Assembly: GCA_020073005.1 (NCBI GenBank)
Contig: JAIQFX010000011.1
Coordinates: 42,675 to 106,674 of the forward strand
DNA length: 64,000 bases
Reading direction: 5' to 3'
From: Terriglobia bacterium
GTDB taxonomy: Bacteria; Acidobacteriota; Vicinamibacteria; Vicinamibacterales; CAVVIG01
Shown here: in pieces, positions 1 through 8,225 of the stretch
Layout of the letters: each line of letters starts with the position of its first letter
Numbering within the stretch: the stretch's first letter is position 1
The notes under the pieces: generated by a model
The model's input: only the letters and a program-made list of their open reading frames with translations
Database searches by the model: none
What the model was told of the DNA's origin: nothing
Position numbers and translations under genes: made by a program

Positions 1-2
1 GG

Positions 3-167
3 ACCGGGCGCGGGCAGGCGCAGGTCCTGGCCGAAGCCCTCGATCGCGCGCGTCTGGCCGAAGCCGTCGGCACGATCGCGGGCGACGACACGATTCTGGT
101 CGTGGCGCGCGGCGCCCGCGCGGCCACGGCCCTCGTGAAGCGGCTGCGGGAATATTCGACCGAATAG
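3..167 (+). CDS. argR: Arginine repressor ArgR, C-terminal fragment (cut by window edge)
   Basis: The first bases encode, in frame 3, the last 54 residues of an ArgR-type repressor, ending at TAG 165-167. The segment contains [12 protein letters not shown], the hallmark of the ArgR C-terminal hexamerisation and arginine-binding domain, in which the two Asp residues contact L-arginine. The DNA-binding winged helix lies upstream, outside the window. Placement directly before argG and argH (30 bp to the argG start) fits an arginine-biosynthesis cluster regulated by its own repressor. The start is missing, so full length cannot be judged. Confidence 0.85.
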   Translation, partial: TGRGQAQVLAEALDRARLAEAVGTIAGDDTILVVARGARAATALVKRLREYSTE

Positions 168-197
168 CGGAATCATCAAGCGACAGGAATCACTGGA

Positions 198-1454
198 ATG
201 CCTGCAACACGTGACTCGTCTGTGAAGGATTCGCGCATGGGGCGCATCGTGATCGCCTACTCGGGCGGCCTCGACACGTCCGTGGCCGTGCCCTGGCTCG
301 CCGAGCGGTACGGCGCCGAGATCGTCGCCGTGACGATGGACCTCGGGCAGGGGGCCGAGCTCGAGGAAGTGCGGGACCGCGCGCTGGCGTCGGGCGCGAT
401 CCGCGCCCACGTGCTCGACGTGCGGGAGGAATTCGCGCGCGATTTCGTCCTGCGCGCGCTCAAGGCCGACGCGCTGTACGAGGACAGATATCCGCTGGCG
501 ACCGCGCTCGCCCGGCCGCTCATCGCCCAGAAGCTGATCGAGATTGCCGAAATCGAACAGGCGACGGCCGTCGCGCACGGGTGCAGCGGCAAGGGCAACG
601 ACCAGGTGCGGCTCGAAGTCACGGCGCGCGCGCTGAATTCCAGCATCCGCATCATCGCGCCGGCGCGGGAATGGGGCATGTCGCGCGCGGAAGAGATCGA
701 GTACGCGCGGCAGCGCAACGTCCCGGTGCCGGCGACCGTCGAGAGCCCGTACAGCACGGATTTCAATCTCTGGGGCCGGGCCGTCGACTGCGGCGCGCTC
801 GAGGATCCCTGGCACGAGCCGCCCGAAGACATCTACACGCTGACCAAATCTCCGCGGGAATGCCCGGACGAACCGGCCTACGTCGAGGTCTCCTTCGAGC
901 GCGGCGTCCCGACGGCGATCAACGGGGTCGCGATGCCGATGCTCGATCTGATCGCCAGCCTCGGCACCATCGCCGGCGCGAACGGCGTCGGGCGCATCGA
1001 TCTGATCGAGAACCGGCTCGTCGGCATCAAGTCGCGCGAAGTCTACGAGGCGCCCGCGGCCGTCGTCCTGCACGCGGCGCACGAAGAACTGCAGCGCCTG
1101 GTCACCACGGCGGATCTCGATCGCCTCTGCCGCGACATCTCCCAGAAGTACGCCGACCTCGTCTACAACGGCCTCTGGTTCACGCCGACGCGTGAAGCGA
1201 TGGACGCGTTCGTCGACACGGTGCAGGAGCGCGTGACCGGCGTCATCCGCCTGAAGCTCTTCAAAGGCGACTGCCGGATCGTCGGCCGCAAGTCGCCGTT
1301 CGGGCTCTACGATCAGTCGCTGGCCACGCACGACGCGGGCGACATGTTCGATCACGCGGCAACGGCCGGCTTCATCAAGATCTGGGGATTGCCGGTCGAA
1401 AGCACCGCCAAGAAGGCGCCAAAGAAACGAAAGTCGTTGGTCGTTAGTCGTTAG
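198..1454 (+). CDS. argG: Argininosuccinate synthase
   Basis: Cytosolic enzyme that joins citrulline and aspartate with ATP to form argininosuccinate, the penultimate step of arginine synthesis. The PP-loop motif SGGLDTS is at residues 22-28, and the family segment HGCSGKGNDQVR lies near residue 130. Length is 418 aa, usual for the family. Two starts are plausible: ATG 198 (AGGA 9 bp upstream) and ATG 237 (AAGGA 7 bp upstream), which gives the compact N terminus common in the family. The last residues (SLVVSR) are encoded by a heptanucleotide repeat that spans the gap to argH, so the C-terminal tail is probably not ancestral. Confidence 0.96.
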   Translation: MPATRDSSVKDSRMGRIVIAYSGGLDTSVAVPWLAERYGAEIVAVTMDLGQGAELEEVRDRALASGAIRAHVLDVREEFARDFVLRALKADALYEDRYPLATALARPLIAQKLIEIAEIEQATAVAHGCSGKGNDQVRLEVTARALNSSIRIIAPAREWGMSRAEEIEYARQRNVPVPATVESPYSTDFNLWGRAVDCGALEDPWHEPPEDIYTLTKSPRECPDEPAYVEVSFERGVPTAINGVAMPMLDLIASLGTIAGANGVGRIDLIENRLVGIKSREVYEAPAAVVLHAAHEELQRLVTTADLDRLCRDISQKYADLVYNGLWFTPTREAMDAFVDTVQERVTGVIRLKLFKGDCRIVGRKSPFGLYDQSLATHDAGDMFDHAATAGFIKIWGLPVESTAKKAPKKRKSLVVSR

Positions 1455-1529
1455 TCGTTTGTCACGATCAACCGCCGCGACGCATCCCTGAGCCGACCAA
1501 TGACCAATGACCCACGACTAACGACCACT
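1433..1529. repeat. Heptanucleotide tandem repeat with inverted arms, argG/argH junction
   Basis: Positions 1433-1463 read as consecutive 7-mers GTCGTTG, GTCGTTA, GTCGTTA, GTCGTTT. Positions 1495-1529 read as GACCAAT, GACCAAT, GACCCAC, GACTAAC, GACCACT, which are near reverse complements. The two arms could fold into a hairpin of about 30 bp around a non-repetitive 31-bp centre. The left arm encodes the end of ArgG; the right arm encodes the first residues of the annotated ArgH. Confidence 0.9.
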
Positions 1530-2897
1530 TTGTGGTCCGGAAGATTCGATACGGCGCCCGATGCGGCGGCGTTCGAGTTTGGCGCGTCGTTCCGGTTCGA
1601 CCGGCGCTTGTTCGAAGACGACGTCACGGGCAGTCTCGCGTGGGCGCGGGCGCTGGCGAAGGCCGGCGTGCTCTCGGCGGACGAGGCTCGTCAGATTGCG
1701 GACGCGCTGACCGCGATGCTCGAGCGCGGCCGCGCCGATGCGTCATTCGTCGACGGCCCGGACGAGGACGTCCACAGCTTCGTCGAGCGCCTTCTTGTCG
1801 AGCGGCTCGGCGACGCCGGACGCCGGTTGCACACCGGCCGCTCGCGCAACGAACAGGTCTCGCTGGACCTGCGACTCTATTTGCGGCGTCGCATTCCCGC
1901 GCTGCAGCACGCGATCGCGGGCGTCGTCGACGCGCTGGCCGCGCAGGCCGCGGCGGCGGGCGACGCGCTGATGCCGTCGTTCACGCATTTCCGTCCGGCG
2001 CAGCCGGTCCTCGTCGCGCACTTCTTTCTCTCGCACGCGGCGCCGCTGCGGCGCGACTTCGCGCGGCTCGCCGCCGCGCGTGACGAAGCCGACGCGCTGC
2101 CGCTCGGCTCCGGCGCGATCGCGGGCACGGCCTACGCGGTCGACGTCAACGCGCTCGCCGCCGATCTCGGCTTCGCGCGCATTGTCGACAACAGCATGGA
2201 CGCGTCGTCGGATCGCGACTTCGCGGCGACCTTTCTCTATGCGTGCGCCATGACGATGGTGCATCTGAGCCGGATGGCGGAGGACTTCATCATCTTCTGC
2301 GGCGACGAGCATCGGTTCTTCGAGCTGTCCGACGCGCTCAGCACCGGCAGCAGCATGATGCCGCAGAAGAAGAATCCCGATCCGCTGGAGCTCGTGCGCG
2401 GCAAGTCCGGCCGCGCGATCGGCCATCTCATGGGGCTCCTGACGACGATCAAAGGTCTGCCGACGGGGTACAACAAGGATCTGCAGGAAGACAAAGAAGC
2501 CGTATTCGGGGCCGAAGATACGCTCGCCGGTTGCCTCGCCGTCGTGCGTTCGGTCGTCCACGGCTTGACGCTCAATCGCGAGGCCGCCGCCTCGGCGGCG
2601 TCGGGCCTGCTGCTCGCGACCGACGTCGCCGATTATCTCGTCGGCCGCGGCGTCCCGTTCCGCCGCGCGCATGAAATCGTCGGCGCGCTCGTGCGCAAGC
2701 TTCACGGCGAGCGGCGCGACTTCGAATCGATGACATTCGCTGAGTGGCGCGCGTCGAGCGACCTCTTCGAGCCCGACGTCGTCGCGCGCGTCAAGCCCGG
2801 CGCCTCCGTGGCGGCGAAGCGGACGCCGCAATCGACCGCGCCGGGGGCCGTGGCGGCGCGGCTGGCCGACGTCCGGCAGTGGCTCGCGTCGCTCTAG
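1500..2897 (+). CDS. argH: Argininosuccinate lyase
   Basis: Cleaves argininosuccinate to arginine and fumarate, the last step of arginine synthesis; cytosolic homotetramer of the fumarase/aspartase superfamily. The signature GSSMMPQKKNPD is present (about residues 283-294), as is HTGRSRNEQ. Length is 465 aa. The ATG at 1500 gives an N terminus MTNDPRLTTT encoded wholly by the heptad repeat. Canonical ArgH begins near LWxGRF, so the TTG at 1530 (L-W-S-G-R-F) may be the ancestral or even the real start. Lies 45 bp after argG. Confidence 0.96.
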   Translation: MTNDPRLTTTLWSGRFDTAPDAAAFEFGASFRFDRRLFEDDVTGSLAWARALAKAGVLSADEARQIADALTAMLERGRADASFVDGPDEDVHSFVERLLVERLGDAGRRLHTGRSRNEQVSLDLRLYLRRRIPALQHAIAGVVDALAAQAAAAGDALMPSFTHFRPAQPVLVAHFFLSHAAPLRRDFARLAAARDEADALPLGSGAIAGTAYAVDVNALAADLGFARIVDNSMDASSDRDFAATFLYACAMTMVHLSRMAEDFIIFCGDEHRFFELSDALSTGSSMMPQKKNPDPLELVRGKSGRAIGHLMGLLTTIKGLPTGYNKDLQEDKEAVFGAEDTLAGCLAVVRSVVHGLTLNREAAASAASGLLLATDVADYLVGRGVPFRRAHEIVGALVRKLHGERRDFESMTFAEWRASSDLFEPDVVARVKPGASVAAKRTPQSTAPGAVAARLADVRQWLASL

Positions 2898-2905
2898 CGC
2901 CGGTG

Positions 2906-2935
2906 TTGCCAGGCGAAAACCGGCTCTGCTAAGAT
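2906..2935 (+). promoter_or_regulatory. Sigma-70-type promoter for the RGG protein gene
   Basis: TTGCCA (2906-2911) and TAAGAT (2930-2935) are separated by 18 bp, directly after argH and about 60 bp before the next start codon. Predicted initiation is near 2942. Seen by eye only. Confidence 0.5.
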
Positions 2936-2997
2936 GGCGCTCGCCTTCGCAATTCCTTTCCCAAAGCAGCGGTGAGTTCGGGAGCCCTGGAGCGTTG

Positions 2998-3723
2998 ATG
3001 CAACAGCGCCAGCTTCGCCTTGGTGACGTTCTGGACGACTACTGTCCGCGCGAGCGGCGCGTGACGAATCACGCCGTGGTGGCGATGATCGGCGACGAGG
3101 TCAAGCAGACCCGCTGCACCGCGTGCGAAGCCGAACACGAGTACAAGCACGCGAAAGTGCCGCGGCAGCGGCGCAAGACGGAGACGCCGGCCGCGCTCTA
3201 CGCGCAGGTGCTGGCGGGCGCTCCCAAGAAAGTCACGCACGAGACCCCGGCGCCACCGAGCGCCGGTCCGGTCGCCGCCTCGGACGATATCGCGCCGATC
3301 GCCGACGAGCCGAATGACGAGGCGGCGACCGACGTGGCCGCTGCCGCCGGGCCGCCTGTGATCGCGGCCGATCGCGCCGAAGGCGACGCCGACGAAGAAG
3401 GTCCGGTGCATCGGCCGCTGATTCGCGCGTCGCTTCCGAGGATCGAAGGGCAGCAGCCTCCCGCGCGACCCATTCCCGAGTTCACCGTGCGCCAGCCCGG
3501 CGGCCGCCAGAACAGATTCCATCCGCGCCATCAGCGCGGCGGCGGACAGCAGGGGCAGTTCGGACAGCGGTTCTCCGGCGATCGCTCGAACGGCAACAAC
3601 TTCGGCGGCCCGCCGCGCGGCGGCGGCATGCGGCAGGGAGGCGGCCGTCCGCCGCAAGGCCACATGTCGTCGCGCCCCCCGCGTCATCGAGGTGGCGGAG
3701 GAGGGCACAAAAGGTCAAAGTGA
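2998..3723 (+). CDS. Zinc-ribbon-like protein with RGG-rich disordered tail
   Basis: I do not recognise a named family. Residues 1-60 are compact and carry YCPRERR and TRCTACE, a Cys plus CxxC arrangement that could bind zinc, within a basic segment. Residues 60-160 are Ala/Pro/acidic and low-complexity. Residues 160-241 are a Gly/Arg/Gln-rich tail with many GGG, RGG and PPRG motifs, ending in HKRSK. RGG tails typically bind RNA, so an RNA- or ribosome-associated role is possible but is inference. Start ATG 2998 follows a GGAG; TTG 2995 is a poorer choice. It has its own likely promoter at 2906-2935. Confidence 0.75.
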   Translation: MQQRQLRLGDVLDDYCPRERRVTNHAVVAMIGDEVKQTRCTACEAEHEYKHAKVPRQRRKTETPAALYAQVLAGAPKKVTHETPAPPSAGPVAASDDIAPIADEPNDEAATDVAAAAGPPVIAADRAEGDADEEGPVHRPLIRASLPRIEGQQPPARPIPEFTVRQPGGRQNRFHPRHQRGGGQQGQFGQRFSGDRSNGNNFGGPPRGGGMRQGGGRPPQGHMSSRPPRHRGGGGGHKRSK

Positions 3724-3808
3724 GAAGTTAGAAGTGAAAAGTAAGAAGGCCGGACTTTCCACTTTCCACTTTACTTTTCTGTTTTCACTTTTCAGTTTTC
3801 ACTTTTCA
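3711..3808. repeat. Heptanucleotide repeat with inverted arms upstream of fabI
   Basis: The left arm (3711-3748) is rich in GAAAAGT/AGAAGT units. The right arm (3754-3808) consists of ACTTTCC, TTTTCAC and TTTTCAG units in 7-bp steps, and the final unit TTTTCAT runs into the fabI ATG. The arms are reverse complements in bulk. The stretch is far richer in A+T than its surroundings and leaves no ordinary Shine-Dalgarno sequence before fabI. Confidence 0.85.
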
Positions 3809-4581
3809 TGTCCATCCTCTCAGGCAAACACGGTCTCATCGTCGGTGTCGCCAACAAGCGGTCGATCTCGTGGGCGATCGCGCAGGCCGCGGCGGCCGCG
3901 GGCGCGCGTCTCGCGCTGACGTATCCGAGCGAGCGGCTCGAAGAGAACGTCCGCGAGCTGGCGGCGACGCTCGAGCACCCGGTCCTCGCGCCGTGCGACG
4001 TCGGCAGCGATCAGCAGATCGCCGATCTCGCGACGACGCTCGACCGCGAGTTCGGCGGCCTCGATTTCCTGGTGCACGGCGCCGGGTTCGCCCCGGCCGA
4101 CGCGCTGCACAATCCGTTCGTCGACACATCGCGCGAGAGCTTCCGGATCGCGCTCGACATCAGCGCGTACTCGCTCATTGGATTGACGCGGGCGATGATG
4201 CCGTTGATGGAGAAGCGCGGCGGCGGCAGCGTGCTGACGCTGACGTATCTCGGCAGCCAGCGCGTGTTCCCGAACTACAACGTGATGGGCGTGGCGAAAG
4301 CCGCGCTCGAATCGTCGGTCCGGTACCTGGCGAGCGAGCTGGGCCCGAAGAACGTCCGCGTGAACGCCATCTCGGCCGGCGCGATCAAGACGCTGGCCGC
4401 GTCGGGCATCGGCGGGTTCTCGACGATCCTGCAGGTCTATCGCGATCGCGCGCCGCTGCGGCGCAGCGTCGAAGGCGCGGAGGTCGCCGACGCGGCGATC
4501 TTCCTGCTCAGCCCGGCGTCGCGCGCGGTCACCGGCGAAATCCTCATGGTGGACTCCGGCTTCCACGCGATGGGCCTCTAG
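3808..4581 (+). CDS. fabI: Enoyl-[acyl-carrier-protein] reductase (NADH)
   Basis: Reduces trans-2-enoyl-ACP in the last step of each fatty-acid elongation cycle. It is a short-chain dehydrogenase fold of 257 aa. The FabI-specific NAD loop VGVANKRSISWAIA is near residues 12-25. The catalytic pair is Y157-x6-K164 in NYNVMGVAK, with the second FabI Tyr in TYLGS about ten residues before. The C-terminal VDSGFHAMG is typical. The ATG follows directly on a heptad repeat with no clear ribosome site. Converges on the reductase gene 18 bp downstream. Confidence 0.95.
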   Translation: MSILSGKHGLIVGVANKRSISWAIAQAAAAAGARLALTYPSERLEENVRELAATLEHPVLAPCDVGSDQQIADLATTLDREFGGLDFLVHGAGFAPADALHNPFVDTSRESFRIALDISAYSLIGLTRAMMPLMEKRGGGSVLTLTYLGSQRVFPNYNVMGVAKAALESSVRYLASELGPKNVRVNAISAGAIKTLAASGIGGFSTILQVYRDRAPLRRSVEGAEVADAAIFLLSPASRAVTGEILMVDSGFHAMGL

Positions 4582-4599
4582 CCCTCAGACGTCCTTCCC

Positions 4600-5289
4600 C
4601 TATTCGACCCGAATCCGCGCGGCGTGGACGCCGAGATCGCCGAGCGCGATCTTCATCTCGTCGACGAGCGACTGCGGGCCGCAGACAAAGCAGAGCGTCG
4701 CGGGATCGCGGATCAATTCCGCCAGCGTCTCGCGCGTGAAGCGCCCGCGCGCTCCGTCCCAGCGTTCGTCGCCGGCGCGCGTCACGGTCTGCCGCAGTTC
4801 AATGCGTCCCGCCCGCGCCAGCGCCCGCAGCTCCTCTTCGTACGCGAACTCGCCGGGCGTGCGCGCGCTGTAGAACAGACCGACGGTGCCGTGCGGCACC
4901 GTCAGCGCGTGACGCAGCATCGCGCGTAGCGGCGCGATGCCCGTGCCACCGGCGACGAAGACGAAGCGTCGCTCCTCCGGCCCGGCTGGGAACGTGAACG
5001 CGCCGAGCGGACCTTCGACGTCGACCTGTTGTCCCGGCTCCAGAATCAGATGCGGTCCCGCGACGGCGCTCGCATCCACGCCGATGAGGAATTCGAGCGT
5101 CCCGTCGCGCCGCGAGTCCTCCGGCGACGCGGCGATGGAGTAGGGGATCCGCTTCTCCTGCCCGTGCGACCCAAGGGCTGCGGCCTGACCCGGCGCGTAG
5201 TCGAATCGCTGGCCGTCGAGCGCGAGACGCACGATCCGCGCGCGCGGCGTGGCGGTGACGATCTCTCGGATGGGCAGCGTCAGCAACAC
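4600..5289 (-). CDS. Ferredoxin/flavodoxin-NADP reductase-like flavoprotein
   Basis: 229-aa oxidoreductase of the FNR superfamily, cytosolic. The FAD-binding motif RIPYSIAAS (RxYS type) is near residues 47-55. The phosphate-binding GPLGAF follows, then the NAD(P)-binding GGTGIAPLRAML near residue 115 and the C-terminal CGPQSLVDEM. No ferredoxin or other redox domain is fused, so the partner is unknown; a ferredoxin/flavodoxin NADP reductase is the nearest description. Divergent from the small membrane protein at 5316. Confidence 0.85.
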   Translation of the reverse strand: MLLTLPIREIVTATPRARIVRLALDGQRFDYAPGQAAALGSHGQEKRIPYSIAASPEDSRRDGTLEFLIGVDASAVAGPHLILEPGQQVDVEGPLGAFTFPAGPEERRFVFVAGGTGIAPLRAMLRHALTVPHGTVGLFYSARTPGEFAYEEELRALARAGRIELRQTVTRAGDERWDGARGRFTRETLAELIRDPATLCFVCGPQSLVDEMKIALGDLGVHAARIRVE

Positions 5290-5315
5290 GGGCGGTGTCG
5301 CGATTATGCTATCGC

Positions 5316-5552
5316 ATGGCTCTTCGCCGCGTCCGCGGCGCCTTGCTGCGGCTGGCCCGGCGCCGCCCGATGGCGATCATCGCCGGGCTCGCGCTCGCCG
5401 CGCCGGCGGCGTGGCTGGAATTCGGCGCGGGGATCGATGCGTGGTGGGCCAACGGCCTGGCGCTCGTGATGGGCGCGACGGGGGTGGCCCTGATGTGGAC
5501 TGGCCTGACGGGGTTGAGAGCTGACTGGGTGGACGAGGAAACTGAAAACTGA
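5316..5552 (+). CDS. Small membrane protein, unknown function
   Basis: 78 aa, no family recognised. A basic N terminus (MALRRVRGALLRLARRR) is followed by two hydrophobic segments, about residues 20-36 and 46-65, so two membrane helices with an Arg-rich cytoplasmic start are likely. The last residues (DEETEN) are encoded by the start of a heptad repeat. ATG 5316 was preferred to the upstream GTG 5295, which would add residues without hydrophobic or family support. A real gene is plausible because it fills the space between two well-supported genes. Confidence 0.5.
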   Translation: MALRRVRGALLRLARRRPMAIIAGLALAAPAAWLEFGAGIDAWWANGLALVMGATGVALMWTGLTGLRADWVDEETEN

Positions 5553-5658
5553 AAAGAGAAAACTGAAAAGTGAAGCTGAAAGACGCACGACAGGAGTGCT
5601 GTCTGAACTTTTTTCTTTTTTCTTTTCTCTTTTCTCTTTTCAGTTTTCAGTTTCAAAG
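5539..5658. repeat. Heptanucleotide repeat with inverted arms, 5.6 kb
   Basis: The left arm (5539-5582) has GAAAACT/GAAAAGA/GAAAAGT units in 7-bp steps. The right arm (5604-5658) has TTTTCTC and TTTTCAG units. The left arm lies across the end of the small membrane protein and the right arm across the stop codon of the minus-strand c-di-GMP gene, so both convergent genes end inside the element. Confidence 0.88.
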
Positions 5659-8145
5659 TACTCCGGACGCCGCCCGCTGCAGATCAGCATCCGAGAGACT
5701 CGCCGCCTGCGCCTTCCCGTGATCGCCCGCGTCCGCGCCGGCGGCGCCGCGCTTGCGTCGCGTCTTGTCGCGGTACATCCGGCTGTCGGCGGTGGCGAGC
5801 AGCGTTTCGTACGCGTCGCCGTCGTGCGGGAAGACCGCCGCGCCGACGCTGATGGCCAGTTTGAGCATCGTCCCCGGGCGCGCTTCGAACTGCAGCTCGT
5901 CCACGCCGCGCTGCAGCTCCAGCCGCTTGCGCTCGGCCTCTTCGGCGCCGCAGCCCGACAGCACGACGATGAACTCGTCGCCGGCGTAGCGCACGCAGAT
6001 GTCGTAGGGCCGGATGCCCGCGCGCAGCACGGCCGCGACGTCGCGCAGGGCGCGGTCGCCGACGTGGTGGCCGTACGTGTCGTTGATGTCCTTGAAGTTG
6101 TCCAGGTCCATGACGAGCAGGGACACCTCGGTCTTCAACCGCTCGGCGCGCGCGAGCTCGCGCGTCAGGTGCATGAACATGAAGCGCGTGTTCGGCAGCG
6201 CGGTCAGCGGATCCGTCAGCGAATCCTCCTGCGTCTGCTCGAACACGATCGAGTTGTAGATGACGGCGGCGGCCTGCTCGGAAATCCGATCGAGCAGGCG
6301 GCGGTGATCGTCGGTGTAGATCGCCGGCTCGGTGTGATACACGGAGATCGTGCCGATGAAGCGCTCGTTGAAGAGCAGCGGGCAGACGAGCGCCGAGTGC
6401 AGCGTCGTGCGATCGGACGGCTGGCCGGCGGCTTCGAGATCCGTGCTCGGGCGGGCGTTGACCAGCGGGCGCCGGTTGCGCGCCACCCAGCCGGTCAGGC
6501 CGTGCCCGTTGCGGATCGTCAGCTGCTGGATGACTTCCGATTCCACGCCGGTCGCGAAGCGGCAGCGCAGCGTTTCGTTCTCCTCGTTGTAGAGGAAGAG
6601 CGCGCAGCACGAGAACGGCACGATGTTCACGAGCTTCGACGAGATGAGCGCCATCGTGTCCGACACGCCGAGGCTGCTGCCCATCGCCTGCGCGATCTCG
6701 TACAGCGCGTAGATCTCGCGGTGCGCGAGCGCGATGTCCTGGAAGACGTTCGTCCGCACCGGCGATTCGTGCACGAGGCCGACGGCCGGCGCCGCGGTCG
6801 GCGCGTGCGTCGGCACGCGCGTGAGCTTGCGCGCGGGCTCCTGGCTGGCTTCGGCTTCGGCGGCCAGCAGCGGATACGTGTCGATGAAGGTCTGCACGAC
6901 GCGCGGGTCGAGCGCCTTGCTCGCTTCCTGGCGCAGGAGACCGAGCGCCGCCTCGAGGCTCATCGCCTTGTGATACGGGCGCTCCGACATCAGCGCGTCG
7001 AAGTAATCGACGACCGAGAGGATTCGCGCGCCGAGCGGAATCTCGTCGCCCTTGAGGCCGGCGGGATAGCCCTTGCCGTCCCAGCGTTCGTGGTGGCTGA
7101 GGATGAGCGGCGACACCGGGTACGGGAACGGCACGCCGCTGATGATTTCCGCGCCCACTTGCGGGTGGATGCGGATCTTCTGGAACTCCTCCTGCGTCAG
7201 CGGTCCCGGCTTCGACAGGATGTGCTCGGGCACGGCGAGCTTGCCGATGTCGTGCAGCAGCGCCGCGGTCTTGACGCCCTGGATTTCGTTGTCGGTCATG
7301 CCGAGCGATCGCGCGAGGCCCGCCGCGTACACCTGCACGCGCCGGATGTGGCTTTGCGCCGTCTGATCTTTCGCGTCGATCGCGAGCGCCAGCGCCTCAA
7401 TCGTGGCGAGGTGGAGATCCGAGACCTGCGCCACGTGCCGCTGCTGATCCTGGATGCGGCTCATGTACACCTTGTAGGTGCGGTAGATCAGGTAGGGCGG
7501 CGCGGCGGTGAGCGCCGCCCACCAATAACCGCCCTGATCGATGACCGTCGCGGCGAGCGCGGCCGCGCCGGCGCCGACGAAGTAGCTCGGCGCGCTCCAC
7601 AGAAAGTTTTCGTTCCAGACGCGCACGATCGACTGCTTCGTCGACAGCCCGATGGCGGTCGCGATCAGCGCCGTGTTGCAGACGAAGTACGTCGTCGCGG
7701 CGCCGACGAGCGGCTTCGGAAGCGCCGTCATCGAGAACTGCTGCATCGACGGCGGGCCGCCGAGCCACGTGTACACGAGCCCCGTCGCCTTCACGGTCAG
7801 GACGAGCGACGCCATGCTGAACAGCGTGCGGTGCGGCGTGGATCGCGTTTCCGTGCGGAACGTGCACTGGCTGAACGCGCTCGCGCTGGCGACCAGCATG
7901 GTCGGGTCGGCGCCAAGGAGGAGCAGCGCGGCGAAATCCACCGCGTACGACACCGACATCGTGACGCCGCTCGTCGCCAGCGGCAGGCTGACCTTCAACG
8001 CCGACGCGAACGAGGACAGTCCCAGCAGGATGGCGAACAGGATCGGGTTCGGCCACGTGTGCGGGAAGAACAGCACCAGGACGAGCGCGCCAGCGCCGAG
8101 GACGGCGCCGACGTACAGCCGGGCCGCAATCGGGAGGTCTTTCAT
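5653..8145 (-). CDS. Membrane HD-GYP / GAF / GGDEF cyclic-di-GMP protein
   Basis: 830-aa protein with both c-di-GMP-degrading and c-di-GMP-making domains. Residues about 10-225 hold six or seven hydrophobic segments. An HD-GYP phosphodiesterase domain follows (HDIGK and HHERWDGKGYP, both intact), then a GAF sensor (about 480-640), then a diguanylate cyclase whose active site is AGDEF, a known functional variant of GGDEF. RPYD lies five residues before it and fits the inhibitory RxxD I-site. Both activities therefore look intact. Last gene of a minus-strand set with the sigma-54 activator and a membrane protein. The stop codon lies in a heptad repeat. Confidence 0.9.
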   Translation of the reverse strand: MKDLPIAARLYVGAVLGAGALVLVLFFPHTWPNPILFAILLGLSSFASALKVSLPLATSGVTMSVSYAVDFAALLLLGADPTMLVASASAFSQCTFRTETRSTPHRTLFSMASLVLTVKATGLVYTWLGGPPSMQQFSMTALPKPLVGAATTYFVCNTALIATAIGLSTKQSIVRVWNENFLWSAPSYFVGAGAAALAATVIDQGGYWWAALTAAPPYLIYRTYKVYMSRIQDQQRHVAQVSDLHLATIEALALAIDAKDQTAQSHIRRVQVYAAGLARSLGMTDNEIQGVKTAALLHDIGKLAVPEHILSKPGPLTQEEFQKIRIHPQVGAEIISGVPFPYPVSPLILSHHERWDGKGYPAGLKGDEIPLGARILSVVDYFDALMSERPYHKAMSLEAALGLLRQEASKALDPRVVQTFIDTYPLLAAEAEASQEPARKLTRVPTHAPTAAPAVGLVHESPVRTNVFQDIALAHREIYALYEIAQAMGSSLGVSDTMALISSKLVNIVPFSCCALFLYNEENETLRCRFATGVESEVIQQLTIRNGHGLTGWVARNRRPLVNARPSTDLEAAGQPSDRTTLHSALVCPLLFNERFIGTISVYHTEPAIYTDDHRRLLDRISEQAAAVIYNSIVFEQTQEDSLTDPLTALPNTRFMFMHLTRELARAERLKTEVSLLVMDLDNFKDINDTYGHHVGDRALRDVAAVLRAGIRPYDICVRYAGDEFIVVLSGCGAEEAERKRLELQRGVDELQFEARPGTMLKLAISVGAAVFPHDGDAYETLLATADSRMYRDKTRRKRGAAGADAGDHGKAQAASLSDADLQRAASGVL

Positions 8146-8225
8146 AGAACTTCGGCCGGGGGAGCCGAATAACCGTTTGATGATACCGCGAAACGCGCCC
8201 GCTTCGGCCGCGCGCGCATGGTGGA

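Noticed and set aside
5596..8172. 858-aa open frame antisense to the HD-GYP/GGDEF gene (and similar ones at 10069-12147, 13258-15399, 40874-42715, 54937-56985, 57997-59904)
   Set aside because: Long Arg/Ala/Glu-rich frames opposite well-conserved genes are mirror effects of high GC at third codon positions; none shows a domain or ribosome site.
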